From: Verrucomicrobiota bacterium
GTDB lineage: Bacteria; Verrucomicrobiota; Verrucomicrobiia; Limisphaerales; JAEYXS01
Length of the DNA: 7,683 nucleotides
Assembly: GCA_023431185.1 (NCBI GenBank)
Contig: JAEYXS010000034.1
Coordinates: 1-7,683, forward strand
Reading direction: 5' to 3'
A program made the position numbers and the translations under genes. Shown piece by piece: positions 1 to 4,442 of the stretch (position 1 is its first letter; every line of letters begins with the position of its first letter). Under the pieces are notes generated by a model. That model was not told the DNA's origin. It was given only the letters and a program-made list of their open reading frames with translations, and searched no databases.

Positions 1-1378
1 CATCAGATACCGTCGTCGTCTTCCGGCTGCGTGTACCCACCGTTACATTGCGCCGTTTTTCTTCTGCCAGCAGGTTCAGTCCTTGCACCTTTTCATTCCC
101 CGCCAGCGGTTCCACCCACTGCACGATGCCCGCCTCGTCCACCCACTCGATCACCCGCACGTACTTCATGTCACGATGATGATTCAGCGCATCCAGCCGC
201 CAATAGATCTCCGGCGTCCCCCGCATCACATTCCACCGCGCGGCCATGCGGCGATGCGACCCGTGCGCTTCCGTCAACGTAAAGGCCAGCCGGTCCCGAA
301 ACCGCTCCGTCTGCAACACTAGTCCCCGCCGCGCCTCCGCCTTCTCACCGGCGGTCAGGTAGATGGACAGCCCGATAACCATCACCAAGCCCGCCGTCGT
401 CAGCCGCAAGGCGATCCGGAAGGGCAGCAAAGACGGCTTCCACAATCCCACCTCATCATCGCCCGCTTCTTGGGCCCGTCGCAGGAACGTATAGACCGCC
501 AGACACCCCACGCTCGCGCCAATCGTGAAAACCTGCACTTTCAGGATGCTTTGCTCCAGGTGCTTGCCCACCAAGGCCAACGGCGCATCCACTGCCCCCA
601 AGATCAACCAGACCGAGATCACCGCCAGATGAAACGTACACCACCGCAGGTCCATCCACAGCGGACCACCCACCAGCAAGACAAACATCACCAGCGCCGC
701 CAGCAGGGAGATCGCCTCCCCCTCATAGGCGTAAAAACCCGAAAGCGCCGTCAAGATCGCCACTTGGCTCACAAACACCCGCAGATTATATGTATCGAGC
801 AAAGGCCGGGAACTCGCCAACGAGGCCACCAACGGCAGCACGATTATCACACCCCACAAGTCACCACCCCACCAGATGCCCGCAAACTCCAGCCAGTAGA
901 ACTCCCCACCCCACACCAGCTTGGTCGAGATGGTTCCCACCAAGGCGCTAATGCTGCACGCCAGTGCCGCCACCCCTAGGAAGCCTAGCAGTTGCCGGGG
1001 CGTTTGCGGCAGGAAATGATCCTTGCAGATGCGCCGGATCAGCATCACCCCCACCACAGCACCTGCACCGCTGCCCAAGCCATTGATGGAAGCCGATAAG
1101 ATGTTCTGGAAAAGCGCGCCACTCCCGCTCTCCGTGAACGCCACCAAGTTCGAGCCCATTGCCCCGAGGAACACCCCGGGCCAGAGCCGCTTGCCAAAGA
1201 TAAGCAGACAACTGAAAGCGATGCCCGCGGGGAGATAGATTGGACTGGCGTGAGTTTCCGGGGCCGTCAACAGCAATGTAAGCCGGGCCACCGAGAAGTA
1301 GATAAGCGAAAACGCAAATATCTTGAGGGCGTCATCCCAACGGCTTGATGGCACACTGTTTTGCTTCACTTGTGCCAT
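1..1378 (-). CDS. MASE1-CHASE membrane sensor protein, N-terminal part (runs off left edge)
   Basis: I translated this frame by hand: it is open from an ATG at 1378-1376 to the window edge (459 codons, no stop). A TAA sits directly upstream in frame, which fixes the start unless it lies further inside. Residues about 18-300 are strongly hydrophobic with many membrane helices. They carry MASE1-like signatures: YLPAGIAFSCLLIFGKRLWP near residues 47-66, and GIWWGGDLWGVIIVLPL near 166-182. A further helix (about 320-341) leads into a soluble segment from about 345 that resembles a CHASE domain: TERFRDRLAFTLTEAHGSHR, then YVRVIEWVDEAGIVQWVEPL, then GNEKVQGLNLLAEEKRR. In known proteins, MASE1 and CHASE are sensory input modules in front of histidine kinases, diguanylate cyclases or phosphodiesterases. 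The CHASE part faces the periplasm and binds small ligands. The output domain lies beyond the window, so kinase versus cyclase cannot be decided. The gene is downstream of, and on the same strand as, the glycogen-binding protein. Confidence 0.85.
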   Translation of the reverse strand, partial: MAQVKQNSVPSSRWDDALKIFAFSLIYFSVARLTLLLTAPETHASPIYLPAGIAFSCLLIFGKRLWPGVFLGAMGSNLVAFTESGSGALFQNILSASINGLGSGAGAVVGVMLIRRICKDHFLPQTPRQLLGFLGVAALACSISALVGTISTKLVWGGEFYWLEFAGIWWGGDLWGVIIVLPLVASLASSRPLLDTYNLRVFVSQVAILTALSGFYAYEGEAISLLAALVMFVLLVGGPLWMDLRWCTFHLAVISVWLILGAVDAPLALVGKHLEQSILKVQVFTIGASVGCLAVYTFLRRAQEAGDDEVGLWKPSLLPFRIALRLTTAGLVMVIGLSIYLTAGEKAEARRGLVLQTERFRDRLAFTLTEAHGSHRRMAARWNVMRGTPEIYWRLDALNHHRDMKYVRVIEWVDEAGIVQWVEPLAGNEKVQGLNLLAEEKRRNVTVGTRSRKTTTVSD

Positions 1379-1428
1379 TTAGACTACCCGCTGCACTCCC
1401 GGGACGCAAACAGCAACCGCCTACGTAA

Positions 1429-1436
1429 TCCTCCTT
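1429..1436 (-). promoter_or_regulatory. Orphan strong Shine-Dalgarno-like octamer AAGGAGGA
   Basis: Read on the minus strand, AAGGAGGA lies 50 nt upstream of the sensor's ATG and is not followed by ATG, GTG or TTG at a usable distance. The nearest TTG is 13 nt away and opens an 11-codon frame (stop included) that does not overlap the sensor start. The sensor's own ATG has only a poor SD (GGGAG about 17 nt upstream). The octamer could be a relic, a leader-peptide signal, or chance. Confidence 0.25.
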
Positions 1437-1470
1437 AATATCCCCTGCCTCCCACATGACCGTTCCGATC

Positions 1471-1773
1471 CTACTGAGGCGCATCTGCCCCCCCGGCCAT
1501 CACCACCACCACCGCATTCTCCGTCCCAAAAGGATTCGTATGCCGCTCCTGCGCTTTCGGATCCGTCACCCATTGCCCGTCCACGATGAACCGGTATTCA
1601 TACAGCCCGCACGGCAGCGAGACCTGCTTATGCCACGTCCCGTCCTTGCCCTTCTTCAACGGCAACGGCTCCTTGTCCCAGTCAGTGAAATCCCCGGCCA
1701 ATAACACCTCTCTGGCCTCCGGTGATTGCAGCTCGAACATCACTTTCTTCTTCGGAATAGTAGCTTTAGCCAT
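1471..1773 (-). CDS. Stand-alone glycogen-binding (CBM48 / AMPK-beta-like, isoamylase early-set) domain protein
   Basis: The 100-aa protein is one beta-sandwich module of the isoamylase N-terminal/CBM48 type with no catalytic domain. Visible hallmarks are LLAGDFTDWD (about 24-33), DGTWHKQVSLPCGLYEYRF (44-62) and VDGQWVTDP (64-72), then NPFGTENAVVVV (80-91). Compared with the glycogen-binding domain of AMPK beta, W32, R61, W68, F82 and N86 fall where that family uses W100, K126, W133, L146 and N150 to bind alpha-1,4-glucan. The lysine is replaced by arginine and the leucine by phenylalanine. There is no signal peptide; the KKK-rich N-terminus suggests a cytoplasmic protein. It probably binds glycogen or a similar glucan as an adaptor or targeting subunit; that role is inferred. 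Such small proteins are often mislabelled as glycoside hydrolases. A good SD (GAAGGA) 6 nt upstream supports the start. The sensor gene follows on the same strand. Confidence 0.9.
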   Translation of the reverse strand: MAKATIPKKKVMFELQSPEAREVLLAGDFTDWDKEPLPLKKGKDGTWHKQVSLPCGLYEYRFIVDGQWVTDPKAQERHTNPFGTENAVVVVMAGGADAPQ

Positions 1774-1779
1774 AGTGTA

Positions 1780-1785
1780 TCCTTC
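1780..1785 (-). promoter_or_regulatory. Ribosome binding site of the glycogen-binding protein
   Basis: Minus-strand GAAGGA is placed 6 nt before the ATG at 1773. It is the best SD-to-start pairing in the window and settles the start of the 100-aa protein. Confidence 0.65.
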
Positions 1786-1829
1786 GCCTTAGAACTTCGT
1801 TACCGCCGCCCCTCACTTGCCCACTAACT

Positions 1830-1858
1830 ACCGTATCTTGCTCACAGCCAAAAACCAA
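1830..1858 (-). promoter_or_regulatory. Weak sigma70-like promoter candidate for the glycogen-binding gene
   Basis: On the minus strand TTGGTT (1858-1853) and TACGGT (1835-1830) are separated by 17 bp, about 57 bp upstream of the ATG. Each hexamer matches the E. coli consensus at only three positions, so this is a spacing-based guess. A promoter is expected somewhere in this divergent region because genes leave it in both directions. Confidence 0.2.
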
Positions 1859-1893
1859 GCGAATTGGCACCTATTCCAAAAACGGCACGCTAT

Positions 1894-1911
1894 TGGATTT
1901 GAGGAAATCCA
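1894..1911. repeat. 7-bp perfect inverted repeat in the divergent intergenic region
   Basis: TGGATTT and AAATCCA flank a GAGG spacer, ending 27 bp before the ATG at 1939. It could be an operator half-site pair for a dimeric regulator or a small hairpin in the 5' leader of the 1939 gene. There is no T-run, so it is not a terminator. Chance occurrence is possible at this size. Confidence 0.35.
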
Positions 1912-1938
1912 GCGAAAAGCCCACAACTAATTCCGTCC

Positions 1939-2388
1939 ATGGATAATCTGACCAATAGCATCATCTCGACGCCTCTCGTCTTCGAATGCGAATACTGTCA
2001 CGACGCCGTCGATACCGCCCATTCACCCCCCACCTGCTGTAGTTGCGGCACAAGGTATCGTTTTATTGAACGGAAAAACACCTTTACCACCATCACCTCC
2101 CGCGCCCAGATTATTGACCTCCTGTCCCTGCTTTTTGGCATCACCGGCATTGTTCTCCTGGTGGAAACCGGCGCATACCAAAGCTCCGGCTGGTTCTTTG
2201 CTTTTCTCGGTTTTGCCCTTCACTATGGAAATGGCCTCCGCAATGGGGTGCTGAGCAGCCGCTTTTTTCTCTTTAAATGCGCTTGGACGGTTTACCGGGT
2301 TGAATCCCCCACTACCTTTGGGATCGCCGTCCTTGTCGAAGGCATTTTATGTTTCTTCTTACTGCTGATCTTTCTGTTTTCCCTCTAG
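1939..2388 (+). CDS. Hypothetical membrane protein with N-terminal zinc-ribbon-like motif
   Basis: I do not recognise a named family for this 149-aa protein. The N-terminus has C17-x2-C20 and C33-C34-x-C36 followed by GTRY, the usual layout of a small zinc ribbon with two CxxC knuckles 12 residues apart. A polar linker (about 40-58) leads to hydrophobic segments at about 59-76, 84-98 and 127-148, so the protein is probably anchored in the inner membrane with the ribbon on one face. It ends at the last helix (FFLLLIFLFSL). There is no signal peptide and no recognisable SD before the ATG. The gene lies 85 bp ahead of ilvD on the same strand and could share its transcript, but nothing in the protein points to branched-chain amino acid metabolism. 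The composition of the helices and the Cys spacing argue for a real gene rather than a random frame. The function is unknown; metal binding is inferred from the cysteines only. Confidence 0.75.
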   Translation: MDNLTNSIISTPLVFECEYCHDAVDTAHSPPTCCSCGTRYRFIERKNTFTTITSRAQIIDLLSLLFGITGIVLLVETGAYQSSGWFFAFLGFALHYGNGLRNGVLSSRFFLFKCAWTVYRVESPTTFGIAVLVEGILCFFLLLIFLFSL

Positions 2389-2473
2389 CCCCCCCTTTCC
2401 GTATATCAGTTTGTTCTGTGGTTTCTCCTCTCTTGTCTTTCCCGGCCTTTCCTGTTGAAAATCACCCACCTTA
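2389..2473 (+). other. Pyrimidine-rich leader between the zinc-ribbon gene and ilvD
   Basis: The plus strand is almost entirely C and T in several runs between the stop of the upstream gene and the ilvD ATG. No SD, hairpin or convincing promoter hexamers are seen. It contains no candidate leader peptide rich in Val/Leu/Ile codons, so attenuation of the classical ilv type is not supported. Confidence 0.35.
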
Positions 2474-4207
2474 ATGAAAACGAAGAAGTCCACTGCCTCG
2501 AAATCAGGCGACAGCCTGCGTCCTTACTCCAGCCTCATGCTTGATGGCCCCGATCGCGCTGCCAGCCGCGCGATGCTCTACCCGGTAGGCTTCAAGCAGG
2601 AAGATTTCTCCAAGCCCATCATCGGCATCGCCTCCACTTGGAGCATGGTTACCCCGTGTAACATGCACATCGACAAGCTCGCGCTCGAAGCCGAGAAGGG
2701 CGCGAACGCGGCGGGTGGCAAAGCGATCATCTTCAATACCATCACCATCTCCGACGGTATCTCCATGGGTTCCGAGGGCATGAAGTATTCCCTCGTCTCC
2801 CGCGAAGTCATCGCCGACTCCGTGGAAACCGTCGTCGGTTGCCAGGGCATGGACGGCTACGTGGCCATCGGCGGTTGCGATAAGAACATGCCCGCCTGTC
2901 TCATGACCATGGCCCGCATGAACCGCGCGGCGGTGTTCGTCTATGGCGGCACTATTCTCCCCGGCTGTATCACGGGCGATATCCAGAAGCGCAAGCTCGA
3001 CGTCGTCTCCGTGTTCGAAGCCATCGGTGCCCATGCGAACAAGCGCATCGATGACAAAGAACTCCAGCAGATCGAGTCCTGCGCCATCCCTGGCCCCGGC
3101 TCCTGCGGTGGCATGTATACGGCGAACACCATGGCCAGCGCCATAGAAGCGCTCGGCATGAGCTTGCCGAACAGCTCCGCGCAAAACGCCATTTCCCCGG
3201 CCAAGATGGATGATTGCCGTCGCGCCGGTGAAGCCGTCGTGAACATGCTGAAGAAAGGCATCCGCCCGCTCGACATCATGACAAAGAAGGCGTTTGAGAA
3301 CTCCATCACCGTCGTCATCGCGCTTGGTGGTTCTACGAACGCCGTGTTGCACCTTCTCGCCATCGCGCACTCTGCCGGCGTGAAGCTGACCATTGATGAC
3401 TTCACCCGCATCGGCAAACGCGTCCCTGTGCTCGCGGACTTGAAGCCCAGCGGCAAGCACCTCATGTCCGAGGTCGTCGCCATCGGCGGCATCCGCCCGC
3501 TCATGAAGACCTTGCTCGACGCCGGCCTGCTCCACGGCGATTGCCTCACTGTCACCGGTGAGACGATGGCCGAGACGCTCGCCAACGTGAAACCGTATCC
3601 GGCCGGCCAGACCATCTTCCGCCCGCTCGATAACCCGATCAAGAAAGACAGCCATCTCGTCATCCTGCGCGGCAACCTCGCGCCGGAAGGTTCCGTGGCC
3701 AAGATCAGCGGCAAGGAAGGTCTGCACTTCGAAGGCAAGGCCCGCGTGTTCAACTCCGAATACGACGCCATGGACGCCATCCTCGCGCTCAAGATCAAGA
3801 AGGGCGACGTCGTCGTCATCCGCTACGAAGGACCGAAAGGCGGCCCCGGTATGCGCGAGATGCTTGGACCCACGTCCGCCATCATGGGCCAAGGCCTCGG
3901 CAAAGACGTCGCGCTCATCACGGATGGACGCTTCTCCGGCGGCACGCACGGCTTCGTCGTGGGCCATATCACCCCTGAGGCTTACTCCGGCGGACCGCTC
4001 GCCCTCGTGAAGAACGGTGACAAGATCATCATCGACGCCGAGACCCGCGAACTGCGCCTCGATGTCAGCGCCAAAGAACTGGCCAAGCGCAAGAAAGCCT
4101 GGAAAGGCATCAAGCCGCGCTACAACTACGGCGTCCTCGCCAAGTACGCCGCGCACGTCACCACCGCCTCCGAAGGCGCCGTGACGGATAAGAACCTGAA
4201 GCTGTGA
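2474..4207 (+). CDS. ilvD: Dihydroxy-acid dehydratase (EC 4.2.1.9)
   Basis: The enzyme dehydrates 2,3-dihydroxy-isovalerate and 2,3-dihydroxy-3-methylvalerate to the 2-keto acids in valine, isoleucine and leucine synthesis (pantothenate draws on the same step), in the cytoplasm. The 577-aa protein is collinear with the IlvD/Edd family. GPDRAASRAMLYPVGF (25-40) opens the domain. The three cluster cysteines are C62 (TPCNMH), C135 (GGCDKNMPAC) and C211 (GSCGGMYTANTM). K137 in CDK is the lysine that is carbamylated in studied enzymes, and S488 in DGRFSGGTHG is the probable catalytic serine. The C-terminus (YAAHVTTASEGAVTD) is typical. The three-cysteine pattern and the CNMH sequence resemble the plant/mycobacterial [2Fe-2S] type rather than the longer E. 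coli enzyme; cluster type is inferred. No other ilv gene is nearby. It has its own terminator 30 bp downstream and no SD before the ATG. The long open frame on the opposite strand is a shadow. Confidence 0.97.
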   Translation: MKTKKSTASKSGDSLRPYSSLMLDGPDRAASRAMLYPVGFKQEDFSKPIIGIASTWSMVTPCNMHIDKLALEAEKGANAAGGKAIIFNTITISDGISMGSEGMKYSLVSREVIADSVETVVGCQGMDGYVAIGGCDKNMPACLMTMARMNRAAVFVYGGTILPGCITGDIQKRKLDVVSVFEAIGAHANKRIDDKELQQIESCAIPGPGSCGGMYTANTMASAIEALGMSLPNSSAQNAISPAKMDDCRRAGEAVVNMLKKGIRPLDIMTKKAFENSITVVIALGGSTNAVLHLLAIAHSAGVKLTIDDFTRIGKRVPVLADLKPSGKHLMSEVVAIGGIRPLMKTLLDAGLLHGDCLTVTGETMAETLANVKPYPAGQTIFRPLDNPIKKDSHLVILRGNLAPEGSVAKISGKEGLHFEGKARVFNSEYDAMDAILALKIKKGDVVVIRYEGPKGGPGMREMLGPTSAIMGQGLGKDVALITDGRFSGGTHGFVVGHITPEAYSGGPLALVKNGDKIIIDAETRELRLDVSAKELAKRKKAWKGIKPRYNYGVLAKYAAHVTTASEGAVTDKNLKL

Positions 4208-4237
4208 AGTAAAATACAGCCTCAACCAATCTAAACG

Positions 4238-4273
4238 AAAAGCGGGCAGGATATCCTGCCCGCTTTTTCTTTT
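4238..4273 (+). terminator. Rho-independent terminator after ilvD
   Basis: The arms GCGGGCAGG and CCTGCCCGC (with an ATAT loop) form a perfect GC-rich stem. It is extended by four A/T pairs and followed by a T-rich tail (TTTTTCTTTT). It begins 30 bp after the ilvD stop. Because the A-run precedes the stem as exactly as the T-run follows it, 30 bp are fully palindromic and the element could also stop transcription from the right on the minus strand. Confidence 0.93.
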
Positions 4274-4290
4274 CCAGGATCACGAAAATT

Positions 4291-4304
4291 CGGAGTTTGC
4301 TCCG
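4291..4304. repeat. Small inverted repeat CGGAG-TTTG-CTCCG
   Basis: Five-base arms with a four-base loop lie just past the ilvD terminator, in the 167-bp non-coding stretch before the DUF4838 gene. No T-run follows. It may be part of the leader of the downstream transcript or simply chance. Confidence 0.25.
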
Positions 4305-4379
4305 GGTATTCCAACTTGCATCCCCACCCATAGCTTGGGATTCTTGGCCGACAACCCAGCAACTCGATACGCGTCCGTG

Positions 4380-4398
4380 CATTGGCATTTTGCCCATG
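4380..4398. repeat. Imperfect 8-bp palindrome resembling a dispersed PVC intergenic repeat
   Basis: CATTGGCA and TGCCCATG flank a TTT spacer; the arms pair at seven of eight positions. It differs at two positions from CATGGGCATCTTGCCCATG, a motif I recall as recurring between genes of planctomycete and verrucomicrobial genomes, where spurious ORFs read it as 'HGQDA' or 'MGKMPM' peptides. The same MGKMPM reading appears here on the minus strand just to the left of 4397. That this is a diverged member of such a family is recall plus inference; no second copy lies in the window. Confidence 0.4.
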
Positions 4399-4442
4399 AA
4401 GCATCGCGTTCATCCGACTGGAAAAACTGAGGCTAGAATAAA

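Noticed and set aside
470..979. 169-codon plus-strand frame across the sensor gene
   Set aside because: It is rich in Gln, His, Pro and Arg, as expected from the reverse complement of a membrane protein gene; the minus frame has clear MASE1 signatures.
1864..1880. Sigma54-like TGGCAC in the divergent intergenic region
   Set aside because: TGGCAC is not followed by TTGC at the required spacing (CTATT then CCA), so the -12 element is missing.
2389..2473. Possible attenuator or T-box upstream of ilvD
   Set aside because: The interval is too short, without stem-loops, a specifier region or a run of branched-chain codons.
2504..4225. 573-codon open frame on the minus strand opposite ilvD
   Set aside because: It mirrors ilvD codon by codon; the translation is rich in His, Asp, Gly, Val and Ala with no domain. 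It is a composition artefact of a gene with strong third-position C/G bias.
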